A stretch of 64,000 bases of DNA. It comes from Planctomycetota bacterium. Lineage in GTDB: Bacteria; Planctomycetota; Phycisphaerae; Phycisphaerales; SM1A02. The stretch lies in NCBI GenBank assembly GCA_022574595.1, contig JACZRS010000014.1, forward strand, positions 60,713 through 124,712, given 5' to 3'. The notes beneath the pieces were generated by a model. It was not told where the DNA came from, searched no databases, and was given only the letters and a program-made list of their open reading frames with translations. The position numbers and the translations under genes are program-made. Within the stretch, counting starts at the first letter, position 1, and every line of letters starts with the position of its first letter. Shown here one piece after another: positions 1 to 8,761 of the stretch.

Positions 1-529
1 TTAATCCTCTAATGTACTGCATTGTCCTGTAGTTATTTAGAATCATCTGTTCACTAATATCTCTTGCAGGTCTTCCGCTTCGGATCATTCCTTTCGCTAT
101 CTCCCGTGTGGTCACAGCGCCTTCCAATTGACTGGAGGTGATTGACTCTTCAATTAGAGAGTTCACTATGTATCGATCTCGAGTATCCGAACTTGTGATC
201 TGGTCAGAAATTTCGACAGATCCACCAACCCTCTTATCAAGTTCGTGTAGCCACTGTGGTATTGGATCGGGGAGGAGGAAAGAGAATGTTCGTTCTTGGG
301 TATCCTGTAGCGGTATAAGGGTTCGAATACTGTTGCGATTTAGCTTGAGAGCTAACCACCATTCATCAAGAGATAGATCCTCAGGCGGCTGAAGATGCCT
401 TAGTTTGTCCCAATGCAAATATGCACCTTTGTGTGAAGGGCCATTTACTACTTCCCATAGATGAGGCAAGCGATTATCGACCTGAACTTTTTCAAATAAA
501 ACCCGCCAATCAGGTGGCGACATGGGCAT
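1..529 (-). CDS. Fic/DOC family protein, N-terminal part (runs off left edge)
   Basis: Reading the minus strand from an ATG at 529 gives 176 open codons that continue past base 1, so only the N-terminal part is present. A GTG six bases upstream (535) is an alternative start. The visible protein begins MPMSPPDWRVLFEKV and near its end carries the segment EESITSSQLEGAVTT, followed by a helix ending NNYRTMQYI. The SSQLEGA pattern is the hallmark of the Fic N-terminal domain that precedes the catalytic Fic fold; members transfer AMP or another phosphate-linked group to target proteins. The catalytic HPFxxGNGR motif would lie outside the window and cannot be checked. The gene stands alone, with a palindromic AT-rich region upstream that could be its operator. 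Confidence 0.75.
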   Translation of the reverse strand, partial: MPMSPPDWRVLFEKVQVDNRLPHLWEVVNGPSHKGAYLHWDKLRHLQPPEDLSLDEWWLALKLNRNSIRTLIPLQDTQERTFSFLLPDPIPQWLHELDKRVGGSVEISDQITSSDTRDRYIVNSLIEESITSSQLEGAVTTREIAKGMIRSGRPARDISEQMILNNYRTMQYIRGL

Positions 530-566
530 CTTCACAATGGGTCTCCATGCAAAAGCTAATTATATA

Positions 567-632
567 CTAAAATATCAATAATTAGTATAAGCGGTGGATC
601 GGGCATGCATATGCTAAATGTTGATATTTTAG
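567..632. promoter_or_regulatory. Inverted repeat upstream of the Fic gene, possible operator
   Basis: Two perfect 12-bp inverted arms, CTAAAATATCAA at 567-578 and TTGATATTTTAG at 621-632, face each other in the AT-rich gap between the Fic gene (start 529) and the sigma factor gene (start 841). Related TAAATTAGCATT-like pieces lie next to the right arm. Palindromes placed like this often bind an autoregulator, and many Fic proteins have a C-terminal winged helix, but that part of the protein is not visible here. The rest of the gap (633-840) shows nothing further that I can identify. Confidence 0.35.
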
Positions 633-840
633 CATTAAATTAGCATTTCAACTTAAAACCGCATTGTGGTGCAGTGAGCAGCCATTGTGGACAGTAAATG
701 CTCTATATTTCAAATGCAACTTCAAAGTTGAGTTAACAGTTATAAGACATACGCTGCCCTATCGCCTCTGATAATTGCCCATAATTCTTCGAACCAATAT
801 GCCTCGGCTGCGGTCTAATTGGCGAATTGACTGGTAAACC

Positions 841-1389
841 ATGGCCCAAAAAGATACGGATGAACAACTTTTAAGAGCCTTTGTCAAAGGTGATCGTGAT
901 GCTCTGGCTCAGCTTGCGGGCCGGTATGAAGCTCAGCTTCTGGGTTTGGCCAGCGGCCTGCTGGGTTCGCAAACGCCCGCGTGTGATGCGGTTCAAAACG
1001 CCTGGGTTCGTGTCATCAGACACGGTAGTACATTCAACGGCTCGAGCAGTTTTAAGACATGGATGTATCGAATAACCATCAACTGTTGTCGAGATCTTCA
1101 AGCGAAACGAAAAATCAAACAAGATGATGAGACTTTAAAAAACGAAACTGATAGCAAACAATCACCTGAGCAGGATTTACTAAATAGAGAACGAAAACAA
1201 GTGTTGCACCAATCTATAAGCAAACTGAATCAAGCCAAGCGCGAAACTCTGCTTCTTTGTTACCACGATTCCATGACACATGAAAAAGCAGCTGAAGTAT
1301 TAGATATTCCAGTTGGCACACTTAAGTCGCGGCTAAACGCAGCACTTAACGAACTTCGCAAGCTTTTAGCGGAAGACAATATATCATGA
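841..1389 (+). CDS. RNA polymerase sigma factor, ECF (sigma-70) family
   Basis: This 182-residue protein has the two-domain layout of extracytoplasmic-function sigma factors. Region 2 spans roughly residues 9-91 and includes the DAVQNAWVRVIR helix and the SFKTWMYRITINCCRD segment that contacts the -10 element. Region 4 spans roughly 122-177 with LSKLNQAKRE-type spacing and the recognition helix area HEKAAEVLDIPVGTLKSRL. Regions 1 and 3 are absent, as expected for the class. The stop overlaps the start of the next gene by four bases (ATGA), so the two are translationally coupled and the downstream membrane protein is the likely partner or anti-sigma factor. What signal it responds to is not visible. 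Confidence 0.92.
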   Translation: MAQKDTDEQLLRAFVKGDRDALAQLAGRYEAQLLGLASGLLGSQTPACDAVQNAWVRVIRHGSTFNGSSSFKTWMYRITINCCRDLQAKRKIKQDDETLKNETDSKQSPEQDLLNRERKQVLHQSISKLNQAKRETLLLCYHDSMTHEKAAEVLDIPVGTLKSRLNAALNELRKLLAEDNIS

Positions 1390-2666
1390 CTGAAGAAAAC
1401 GATAAACAACTAGATGAGCAACTTGCTCAGTTGACGCGCTGGGATGGGGAGAAAACACAGCTTTGGCGAGAGGCGCTAACTGAGAGCGAAGAGAGTGCAA
1501 CATCTTCACGCTTTTCTCTTAAGAGTGTTTTGGGTTTTCGTTTGCCAGCAATTGCTGCTGCGGTAATTGTTATTGCAGCGACAGCAGCAACATTACAGTT
1601 TGCTTATGGGCCGGAATTAGTTAGTGTTGCACAAAGAATATCAAGCCCTAGTAACCTCAGACAACTGGGGGCAGCACAGAATGCCTATACGCAGGTTAAA
1701 CCTCAATCTGAGCAAGTGCCTGGTCCGTCTGAAGCCTCAATGGCTGGCGATTGGGAAGATACGGATCTCTCCCTTTCACGCTACGGCGTTGAGCCCGCGC
1801 CGGCTCTGATGGATATCAGCTCTGCACTAAACCTGAGCGGTGGATATGGCGGCGGTAGTGGCTTCGGATTTAGTACAGGTAACGGCGACATGCCTGGACG
1901 TAGGAGTAGAGTTGGGCATAGTCAAGGGGTAGTGCAGATTGCAGATGGCAATGAACTACCGCCCATCAACCGCCAAGTTATTCGCAAAGCAACTATTGAA
2001 TTGCGCACCGATGATGTTCGCGCAACCTTCCTCAAAGCTGCTCAATTAATTTCTGAAGCAAACAGCGAATATACCGAAGCATCTTCTCTCACCGGATCGG
2101 GCGATAAAGCCCGGGCCAACATAACACTTCGCGTTGCAGTTGATCGACTTTCAATAGTGCTTAACCAACTTCGCAAACTCGGCAAAGTTCATTCCGAAGA
2201 TATGCGCGGCGAAGATGTCACAAGTAGAGTGGTTGATCTGGATGCGCGCCTAAGAAATGAAAAACGCATTGAGACGGAACTGCTTGAGCTATTGGAAAAG
2301 CGCGATGATGCACCACTAAAGGAAATCATGGATCTGCGCAGCCGCATCAATGAAGTTCGCCAATCTATAGAGTGGTTAACTGCTCAGAAGCAGCGCCTCA
2401 GCCGACTGGTTTCACTTGCGACAATCCTTGTCATTATTCGAGCGGAAGATGCACCCGAACCGGAAGAAAAACCTGAACCATCGCTTAGCCAATACTTTTC
2501 CGATAGCGTTGGCACATCCTGGAGCGGCGGCTTGCGATTTCTTTCCGATACCGTTGCGGGCCTATTGCGAGTAATAATCGGAGGCATCATCTGGTGGGTT
2601 GTAATCGCAGTTGCGATTTACTCAATAATGCGAAGTCGGCGCGTAGCGTATTTGCCTACTAGTTAA
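1386..2666 (+). CDS. DUF4349 membrane protein, possible anti-sigma factor
   Basis: This 426-residue protein starts with a short acidic cytoplasmic segment (about 1-47), followed by a membrane helix rich in Ala/Ile/Val (about 50-75). A Gly/Ser-rich linker comes next (about 150-185). The DUF4349 domain occupies roughly 200-385, beginning RQVIRKATIELRTDDV and including a coiled-coil helical hairpin with the DLDARLRNEKRIE segment. A second hydrophobic helix lies close to the C-terminus (about 397-417) before a basic tail. It is translationally coupled to the sigma factor gene in front, and its N-terminal position before a membrane helix is where anti-sigma domains sit. No HxxxCxxC zinc motif is present, so the anti-sigma role is an inference from context. 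Confidence 0.8.
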   Translation: MTEENDKQLDEQLAQLTRWDGEKTQLWREALTESEESATSSRFSLKSVLGFRLPAIAAAVIVIAATAATLQFAYGPELVSVAQRISSPSNLRQLGAAQNAYTQVKPQSEQVPGPSEASMAGDWEDTDLSLSRYGVEPAPALMDISSALNLSGGYGGGSGFGFSTGNGDMPGRRSRVGHSQGVVQIADGNELPPINRQVIRKATIELRTDDVRATFLKAAQLISEANSEYTEASSLTGSGDKARANITLRVAVDRLSIVLNQLRKLGKVHSEDMRGEDVTSRVVDLDARLRNEKRIETELLELLEKRDDAPLKEIMDLRSRINEVRQSIEWLTAQKQRLSRLVSLATILVIIRAEDAPEPEEKPEPSLSQYFSDSVGTSWSGGLRFLSDTVAGLLRVIIGGIIWWVVIAVAIYSIMRSRRVAYLPTS

Positions 2667-2693
2667 GTGCTTAGAGCATTCAATAAGAACCCG

Positions 2694-2718
2694 CACGGAT
2701 TGCCCCCGGAAATCCGTG
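2694..2718. terminator. Hairpin between convergent genes (dispersed repeat)
   Basis: Arms CACGGATT (2694-2701) and AATCCGTG (2711-2718) form a perfect 8-bp stem between the 3' ends of the DUF4349 gene and rho. The same core, GACGCCCACGGAT plus CAATCCGTG, recurs at 32288-32312, so this is a dispersed intergenic repeat that may double as a two-way terminator. There is no clear T tract on either side. Confidence 0.4.
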
Positions 2719-2732
2719 GGCGTCTGGGACTG

Positions 2733-4157
2733 TTACCTTAAATTCATGGTCATAAGGAATTCAGCGTTGGAGTTGGTTTTGCTGAGTCTGCCTCTTAGCA
2801 ATTCCATTGCTTCAACGACGCTCATATCGGAAACAACTTTTCGCAGTTGGCCGATGAGTTCGAGTTCTTTGGGTTCAAGCAGCAATTCTTCGCGTCTGGT
2901 TCCCGAAGCTGGGATATCGATGGCCGGCCAAATGCGTTTTTCTACGAGCTTGCGTGAAAGGTGAAGCTCCGCATTACCTGTACCTTTGAATTCTTCGAAA
3001 ATCACTTCATCCGCTTTTGATCCGGTATCAACGAGTGCGGTTGCGATGATTGTGAGCGAGCCGCCGTTTTCTATATTTCTTGCTGAGCCGAAGAATTTCT
3101 TGGGTTTTATCAGGGCTTTGGTATCAACGCCACCGGTACCGATTTTTCCAGTAGTTGGCATAGCGTTGTTATATCCACGTGCCAGTCGAGTAATTGAATC
3201 GAGTAGAATTACTACATCTCCGCCATGCTCAACGTGACGCCGGGCTTTTTCTGTGACCATTTCCGCAACTTGAATGTGGCGGCTGGCGTGTTCGTCGAAT
3301 GTTGAAGCCACAACTTCGACGGATTTTGGAGTGTTTCTTCGGAAGTCAGTGACTTCTTCCGGCCTCTCGTCGATTAGCAGAACGATCACTTTCACATCTT
3401 CGTGATTCTTGGCAATGGCTTTGGTGATTTGCTGCAATATCACGGTTTTACCCGTTCGAGGTGCAGCGACGATAAGCGCACGTTGGCCAAAGCCTAAAGG
3501 TGTTACTAAGTCGATGACTCTGGTCTCGATGCAATCTGCTGTGGTTTCCAGATTAAAGCGTTTATCCGGGTGAAGTGGTGTTAAGTTTTCAAAGCGTGGA
3601 AGATCGAGCAAGCTCTGTGGATCTTGTCCATTGACTTCTTCAACACGCAGCAAGGCAAAGTATGTTTCAGTTTCTTTAGGCGGACGAATCAATCCTCGAA
3701 CAACGTGTCCCTTTCGCAATCCGAAGCGCCTGATTTGCGATGGGCTTATGTATACATCATCCGCTGATGGGAGATAGGAATATTCGGGACTTCTAAGAAA
3801 TCCAAAGCCATCGGGCAGTACTTCAAGAGTACCTTCGCCCATCATTAAGCCTTGCTTTCGCGCTCGGGCGCGCAATACCTCAAAGACGAGTTTTTGTTTA
3901 GGTAAGGAAACGAAGTCGCGGATATCCGCTTCCTTGGCGTATTCGGCAAGTTCTTCTGTGGACATTCGCTGCAAAGCTGAGAGGTTAAGCTCATCGTGCT
4001 TTGCAAGTTCGTATTTATTCTGCGTTTCTTCCTCAAGAGCAGCTGCTTCAGCTTCAAGCTCCTCATCCGATGGGACTTCGCCCGGCTGAAGGGTTACTGT
4101 CATTGCGGGGTTGTTGGAACTTCTCTTTTTACGTTTACGGTACTTCTTGGTAGCCAT
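2733..4157 (-). CDS. rho: Transcription termination factor Rho
   Basis: The 474-residue product is a hexameric RNA-dependent ATPase that ends transcription. A basic N-terminal tail ([12 protein letters not shown]) is followed by a Rho N-terminal domain (about 55-100, [14 protein letters not shown]) and the cold-shock-like RNA-binding domain (about 105-180, [18 protein letters not shown]). The ATPase domain has Walker A APRTGKT and Walker [17 protein letters not shown], and the [10 protein letters not shown] segment corresponds to the Q-loop region. The C-terminus, [12 protein letters not shown], matches the family. I prefer the ATG at 4157; an in-frame TTG at 4166 would add three residues. 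The gene is monocistronic and converges with the DUF4349 gene. Confidence 0.98.
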   Translation of the reverse strand: MATKKYRKRKKRSSNNPAMTVTLQPGEVPSDEELEAEAAALEEETQNKYELAKHDELNLSALQRMSTEELAEYAKEADIRDFVSLPKQKLVFEVLRARARKQGLMMGEGTLEVLPDGFGFLRSPEYSYLPSADDVYISPSQIRRFGLRKGHVVRGLIRPPKETETYFALLRVEEVNGQDPQSLLDLPRFENLTPLHPDKRFNLETTADCIETRVIDLVTPLGFGQRALIVAAPRTGKTVILQQITKAIAKNHEDVKVIVLLIDERPEEVTDFRRNTPKSVEVVASTFDEHASRHIQVAEMVTEKARRHVEHGGDVVILLDSITRLARGYNNAMPTTGKIGTGGVDTKALIKPKKFFGSARNIENGGSLTIIATALVDTGSKADEVIFEEFKGTGNAELHLSRKLVEKRIWPAIDIPASGTRREELLLEPKELELIGQLRKVVSDMSVVEAMELLRGRLSKTNSNAEFLMTMNLR

Positions 4158-4379
4158 TACGAACAATTACTCCAGGTAAAACGCTGTGCGTGAATTTACT
4201 ATTGTGCAAAGCGCTATTGATTTATGTATTAGAGCTGCGTTGGAAAACTTTATAATTCATTGGTGGGGTGGATATTGCGATAGCTCTTTGGGGATCGCTT
4301 GTTGTGCACTCTAACGTTGAGAGCTGAAAATTTACGTTGGGGGGGTGTTTATATTCTTACGCACCGCATGATGATTGTG

Positions 4380-4991
4380 TCATGGTCGGTGGGAGTTAAT
4401 TATTTCTCTTAGGACTTGGCGAACGATTTCGGTTAGTGACTGAAGGTCGCCTTTGTTCTCTACTATATGATGGGCAATGGATCGCTTGTCGTCAAGTGGT
4501 AATTGTGAATCTTCTCTGCGGGCCAGTTCCTTTTCGTCCCAGTTGCGTGATTTCACCAGGCGAGCAAGGCGTGTCTCCCTGTCAGTATCTATATATAATA
4601 CCGCATCACATTGGGCAATCAGCCCTGCTTCAATTAGTAGTGGTGCGTCTATAACCAGAGCTAGCGTCTTAGGAGGCGCGGACTCGAATAAACTTAATCG
4701 TTGTTTTTCTATCCAAGGATGGACGAGAGATTCTAGGCGTTTACGCTCATCAAGACTAGAAAAGACAATCGAAGCTACTTTTGAGCGATCAATACGCCCA
4801 TCAGCGTCGAGAATAGCTGATCCCCACCAGGAAACCAGCCTGTCTCGAATTTCTGGCTGCTCAAGGGCCTGCCTCGCAAGTTGATCAGAATCAACCACCA
4901 GGCAACCTTGCTCAGCCAGGATTCCAGCGACTGTACTCTTGCCGGACCCAATGCCGCCGACTAAGCCAATGATGGGAGGAGAATTAGGCAT
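4380..4991 (-). CDS. coaE: Dephospho-CoA kinase
   Basis: This 203-residue P-loop kinase catalyses the last step of coenzyme A synthesis, phosphorylating the 3'-hydroxyl of dephospho-CoA. The Walker A motif GGIGSGKS lies at residues 12-19, followed by the family signature VVDSDQLARQAL. The lid and CoA-binding segments SLVHPWIEKQR, DAPLLIEAGL and DAVLYIDTDRETRLARL are in the expected order, and the length is normal. It sits 27 bases downstream of cysS on the same strand, so the two may be co-transcribed. Confidence 0.97.
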   Translation of the reverse strand: MPNSPPIIGLVGGIGSGKSTVAGILAEQGCLVVDSDQLARQALEQPEIRDRLVSWWGSAILDADGRIDRSKVASIVFSSLDERKRLESLVHPWIEKQRLSLFESAPPKTLALVIDAPLLIEAGLIAQCDAVLYIDTDRETRLARLVKSRNWDEKELARREDSQLPLDDKRSIAHHIVENKGDLQSLTEIVRQVLREIINSHRP

Positions 4992-5018
4992 TGTGGGATC
5001 AAGGGATCATGGGGGGGA

Positions 5019-6578
5019 TCATGAACTTACGATCTTGGACCAGGTGGTGCCGGTTGGGTTGTCTTTGATTGCGATGCCCATGTCAACTAGTTCATCGCGA
5101 ACTCGGTCCGCTTCCTTCCAATCCTTTGAGCTGCGAGCTGCGTTGCGTTTTTCTATTAACTCTTCGATTCGCTTCACATCAACATCGGTATCGGATAAAG
5201 AGGCAGACTGTTGCAGATCTAGCACGCCTAGAACGGAATCCATTTGGTTGAGTGCATCAAGTTCCGCTGCGTATGTAAATTTGCCCTTTGAGTTTTCTGG
5301 CGAATTTGCTACATCGTGTTTGGAAGCTGCATCATTAAGTACGCCGATTGCGCCTGATATATTTAGATCATTACATAGTGCAGCTATAAAAGCAGGTAAT
5401 GCAGCAGTAAGTGGGCCTGGTTGATTAAGCGATTCATTCTTATTCGTTTCTAGCCAAGTTTTTAATCTCGCCCAACGATCAATTTGTCTTTGTGAATCGG
5501 TAAGACCCCGGAAGGTGAAATTCGACTGGCTGCGGTAATGAGTTTTAATTAATTCCAAACGTACCGCAGCCGGCGAAGCTCCCTTTGCGAGTAAATCATT
5601 AAGCGTGTAGAAATTTCCTTTACTCTTTGACATCTTCTGGTTTTCAACGATTAGAAATCGTGTGTGAAACCAATAACGCGCAAAGTGAGATTCGCCGGTT
5701 GAGCAGCAAGTTTGTGCTACTTCACATTCGTGGTGAGGGAAAATATTGTCTTCGCCCCCTGAATGTATATCGATTACGCCGTTGGTTTCTTGGCCTAAAA
5801 GGCTTACCGCCATGACCGAACATTCAAGATGCCAACCTGGATAGCCTTCACCCCAAGGGCTTGGCCACTTCATAACGTGACTGGCATCAGGTTTCCAAAG
5901 CATAAAATCAGCGGGGTGTTTTTTTACTAATTGCGTTTTTTCATCAACTCGGCCACCTTCACCTGAGCGAATTTTGTCAGGCGTGTTGCCTGAGAGTTCC
6001 CCATAAGCTGGGTATGATTGCACGCTAAAATAAACCACGCCATCGGATGCGACGTATGCGTGATCATTTTCGATCAGTTTTTCTACGAGCTTGATCATCT
6101 GCTCGACATAGCGAGTTGGGCGTGGCATAAGCTCCGGTTGCTTGTCTGCATCGGCGATGATCTTTAGCCCTAGCTTTCGTGAATCTTCAATAAACGCATG
6201 AACATAAAAATCTGCAACGGCATAAGGATCGGTTGGGTCAATCTCACCTGCATCAGTTGGCAGTGTGCCAGCTTTTTTTGCTTCAAGTAAGCGCTGTCCA
6301 GCAACCTGCATTTTATCTTGCCCTGCACCATCAGCAAGCTCATCATCGGTCATGTGACCAACATCCGTCATGTTCATGACCTGTTTGACATCGTAACCAA
6401 CTAATTCAAGTACTCTGCGCAGAACATCAGCGTTTAAGAACGAGCGGAAGTTACCGATATGCGCATAGTCGTAAACCGTCGGGCCACAAGCGTAAAACGT
6501 CACGCGCTTGGATTCTGGATCCAGCGGCGTGAATTCCTCTTCCTTCTTGGTCAGTGTGTTGTAAAGTCGCAATGTCAT
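5019..6578 (-). CDS. cysS: Cysteinyl-tRNA synthetase
   Basis: This 519-residue class I synthetase charges tRNA-Cys. The zinc ligand Cys31 and the HIGH-type motif HIGN (residues 40-43) are in the segment ACGPTVYDYAHIGNF. Further zinc ligands are in GWHLECSVM and PHHECEVAQ, and the KMSKS loop is intact in QKMSKSKGNFYTL. The C-terminal DALR-type helical domain is present, with RNAARSSKDWKEADRVRDEL near the end. Length and domain order are standard. It precedes coaE with a short gap. Upstream of its start at 6578 is a strong hairpin that ends the exopolysaccharide operon. Confidence 0.98.
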   Translation of the reverse strand: MTLRLYNTLTKKEEEFTPLDPESKRVTFYACGPTVYDYAHIGNFRSFLNADVLRRVLELVGYDVKQVMNMTDVGHMTDDELADGAGQDKMQVAGQRLLEAKKAGTLPTDAGEIDPTDPYAVADFYVHAFIEDSRKLGLKIIADADKQPELMPRPTRYVEQMIKLVEKLIENDHAYVASDGVVYFSVQSYPAYGELSGNTPDKIRSGEGGRVDEKTQLVKKHPADFMLWKPDASHVMKWPSPWGEGYPGWHLECSVMAVSLLGQETNGVIDIHSGGEDNIFPHHECEVAQTCCSTGESHFARYWFHTRFLIVENQKMSKSKGNFYTLNDLLAKGASPAAVRLELIKTHYRSQSNFTFRGLTDSQRQIDRWARLKTWLETNKNESLNQPGPLTAALPAFIAALCNDLNISGAIGVLNDAASKHDVANSPENSKGKFTYAAELDALNQMDSVLGVLDLQQSASLSDTDVDVKRIEELIEKRNAARSSKDWKEADRVRDELVDMGIAIKDNPTGTTWSKIVSS

Positions 6579-6649
6579 TGGGTAACAATTTATGTAGGCA
6601 AATTCATTAGGGCAAGTAGATCGGAGAACTCACTACTAATTTTGAAAAT

Positions 6650-6682
6650 AAAGTGGCACGGGCGTCTCGCCCGTGCCACTTT
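6650..6682 (-). terminator. 15-bp perfect hairpin ending the exopolysaccharide operon
   Basis: The arms AAAGTGGCACGGGCG (6650-6664) and CGCCCGTGCCACTTT (6668-6682) are perfect complements with a 3-base loop. Read on the minus strand, the stem is followed by a T-rich stretch (TTTATTTTCAAAA), which fits a Rho-independent terminator for the operon ending at 6699. The stem also resembles short GC-rich repeats that are often scattered through planctomycete genomes. Confidence 0.75.
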
Positions 6683-6698
6683 GAAGCAAACAGTAGCA

Positions 6699-7271
6699 TT
6701 ATTGGTTCCATGGGCGGGTTGGTTTTGCGGGTTCGCCAATACACACTTGCCCGGCAGGTAAGTCATGAAAGGCACTGGACCTTGCTGCAAGTAGTGAGCC
6801 ATCTGCTATTGTCACGTTCGGGCCAACGAAAGCATCGGCTGCTATCCAGACATTCTTACCAATGCTAATTGGACACCTGAGTATATTCATGTCTCTCTTG
6901 GTATAATCGTGAGTACCGGTACATAGATGAGCGTATTGGCTTATTAGCGTACCTGTACCGATTGTCACTTGCCCCGTGCAGTTGATGATTACGCGATGTG
7001 CGATCACTACATTTTGAGCGATGTTCAAATTCCACGGAAATTCAATACGCGTAGATGGTGCCATGGTTACGGAGCTATGTATTTTGCAGCCAAAGATTCT
7101 TAACAAGAATCTTCGCCAGCCGTTTAGTGGTGGCGGACTCCAGCGAAACAATGTTAAGCGAACAAGTGACCATACAAACGACTTGAAACGTTCAGTACGC
7201 GTAAGCTTCAGGAACTGTCGTTGCTTTAGATCACCAACTTCGGTAGTGGCGTTAGGAGCATTGGCGTTCAT
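6699..7271 (-). CDS. WcaF-like acetyltransferase (left-handed beta-helix)
   Basis: The 190-residue protein belongs to the hexapeptide-repeat acyltransferases resembling WcaF of colanic acid synthesis, which use acetyl-CoA to O-acetylate sugars of a polysaccharide. An N-terminal helical part (about 20-60) is followed by hexapeptide turns such as IAQNVVIAHRVIINCTGQVTIG. The family segment YAHLCTGTHDYTKRDM contains the presumed catalytic histidine, and the tail reads VTIADGSLLAARSSAFHDLPAG then GEPAKPTRPW. Its ATG overlaps the stop of the preceding gene by four bases, so it is translationally coupled. It is the last gene of the operon. The exact sugar substrate cannot be told from sequence. Confidence 0.85.
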   Translation of the reverse strand: MNANAPNATTEVGDLKQRQFLKLTRTERFKSFVWSLVRLTLFRWSPPPLNGWRRFLLRIFGCKIHSSVTMAPSTRIEFPWNLNIAQNVVIAHRVIINCTGQVTIGTGTLISQYAHLCTGTHDYTKRDMNILRCPISIGKNVWIAADAFVGPNVTIADGSLLAARSSAFHDLPAGQVCIGEPAKPTRPWNQ

Positions 7272-8761
7272 TTCAGCACTCGCTCCTTGATGGGTTTGGC
7301 GGGATTACCTACATACACCTGCTGCGCACTTACATCTTTATAGGTGCTTGATCTTGCGCCAATAACGCTAAGCGAACCAACACTAACGCCCGGCCCAACG
7401 AATGCATCCGCACCAATCCAAACATCATCACCAATAGTAATAGGTGAACGGATCAATCGAAACGAGTGATCCGTATAGTCGTGAGTGCCTGCGCAAAGGT
7501 GTGCATATTGGCTAATGATTGATCGTTTGCCAATATGAATTTTTCCCAAACTATAAAGAATCGCATAATCACCTATTGTCGCACCATCTTCGATTTCTAC
7601 CATCCAGGGAACTTCGATATTTACAGTCGGACGAATTGCTACATCTTTTCCAACAGTTGCTCCAAAGATTCTTAGAATTGAAACGCGCAATCTGTGCCAA
7701 TTGTGAAAACTCAAACGAAAGATAGGCCGACCTATTAACATCCAAATGGCCCGTCCGAGTTTTTCCTTAAAAGTCCAGGGGCTTGCTTCCGGATGCATTT
7801 GCATTGGAGCTGCTGTTGACTGCTGGGAAATGCTCTCTTTATCCGACAACGATTGAGGTTTGATTGTCGGATAATTGCCTTCAGTTACTGCTAATCCGCT
7901 TTGGACTTGAGAAATAGGAATCTGTTTTTTATTTTTTGCTAAACGTTTAAGCTCGCGCAGCTTCATCGCTACAAGGTGTTCGTAAGCTCCGATGAACTGA
8001 CAAAAATCAAGGCCAACTCGCCCATCAAGAATCCCTAAGCGCAGAATATACATATAAAGGAATCGAATTAGTCCCGGAAAAGGCATACGTGGAGCGATGT
8101 AGCGTTTTAGCCAACGATTGCGCCGACTCGCACCTGCAACGTTGGCGCTCAGGCGATCACCGATACGTCCTGTGATTTCATTGAATATCTCACGGGCTTC
8201 AAGCGTCGAATAGCGATTGTGTTTGGCAAAGTAGTGTTCCAAACCTCGGCGGTCATCGTGCAGCATGGGTTCACGCACATAACCAACCGGATCATCAATA
8301 ATCACGTGTTCATGCACTTGGCGATCTTCATATCGACCTATGCCACGCTTAAAAAATCGCAGATTCCAACTTGGGAAAAACCCACAGTGGCGAATGGGTT
8401 TACCCAGGAAATATGTGAGGCGATTAATGAAGAAACCGTTTTCTGTGACATCATCAACCGGCGCAGAAGCGATGAAAGACAATCGCTTGCGTAAGCGGTC
8501 TGTGATTACTTCATCAGCATCCAGAATCAAAATCCAAGGAGATTCGAAGGGTAAATTATCAAGCCCCCAATTCTTTTGGGCCGCGTATCCTTCCCAATCG
8601 TGGTGGACTACATCTGCACCTAACGCTTGAGCAATCTGAGGTGTGTCATCGGTAGAGCCACTATCAACGACAAAGATCTTGTTCGTCCAGCCCTTGAGTG
8701 ATCGTAGGCAATGCGGCAGGTTGATCGATTCGTTATGCGTAATGATCATCACATCGATCAT
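7268..8761 (-). CDS. GT2 glycosyltransferase fused to WcaF-like acetyltransferase
   Basis: This 497-residue protein joins two enzymes. Residues 1-250 form a family 2 glycosyltransferase of the WaaE/KdtX-like type, with MIITHNESINLPHCLRSL, the nucleotide-binding VVDSGSTDDT, the metal-binding LILDADE and the acceptor-side RHCGFFPSWNLRFFKRG. A linker (about 270-315) leads into a left-handed beta-helix acetyltransferase (about 315-497) with YAHLCAGTHDYTDHSF and VGNPAKPIKERVL. The second half is a clear homologue of the separate acetyltransferases encoded directly before and after it. The gene overlaps both neighbours by four bases. A bifunctional enzyme that adds a sugar and acetylates the same repeat unit is a reasonable inference, not proven. 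Confidence 0.88.
   Translation of the reverse strand: MIDVMIITHNESINLPHCLRSLKGWTNKIFVVDSGSTDDTPQIAQALGADVVHHDWEGYAAQKNWGLDNLPFESPWILILDADEVITDRLRKRLSFIASAPVDDVTENGFFINRLTYFLGKPIRHCGFFPSWNLRFFKRGIGRYEDRQVHEHVIIDDPVGYVREPMLHDDRRGLEHYFAKHNRYSTLEAREIFNEITGRIGDRLSANVAGASRRNRWLKRYIAPRMPFPGLIRFLYMYILRLGILDGRVGLDFCQFIGAYEHLVAMKLRELKRLAKNKKQIPISQVQSGLAVTEGNYPTIKPQSLSDKESISQQSTAAPMQMHPEASPWTFKEKLGRAIWMLIGRPIFRLSFHNWHRLRVSILRIFGATVGKDVAIRPTVNIEVPWMVEIEDGATIGDYAILYSLGKIHIGKRSIISQYAHLCAGTHDYTDHSFRLIRSPITIGDDVWIGADAFVGPGVSVGSLSVIGARSSTYKDVSAQQVYVGNPAKPIKERVLK

Noticed and set aside
138..392. Plus-strand 84-codon frame near the left edge
   Set aside because: It is the opposite strand of the Fic protein coding region, which has clear family motifs.
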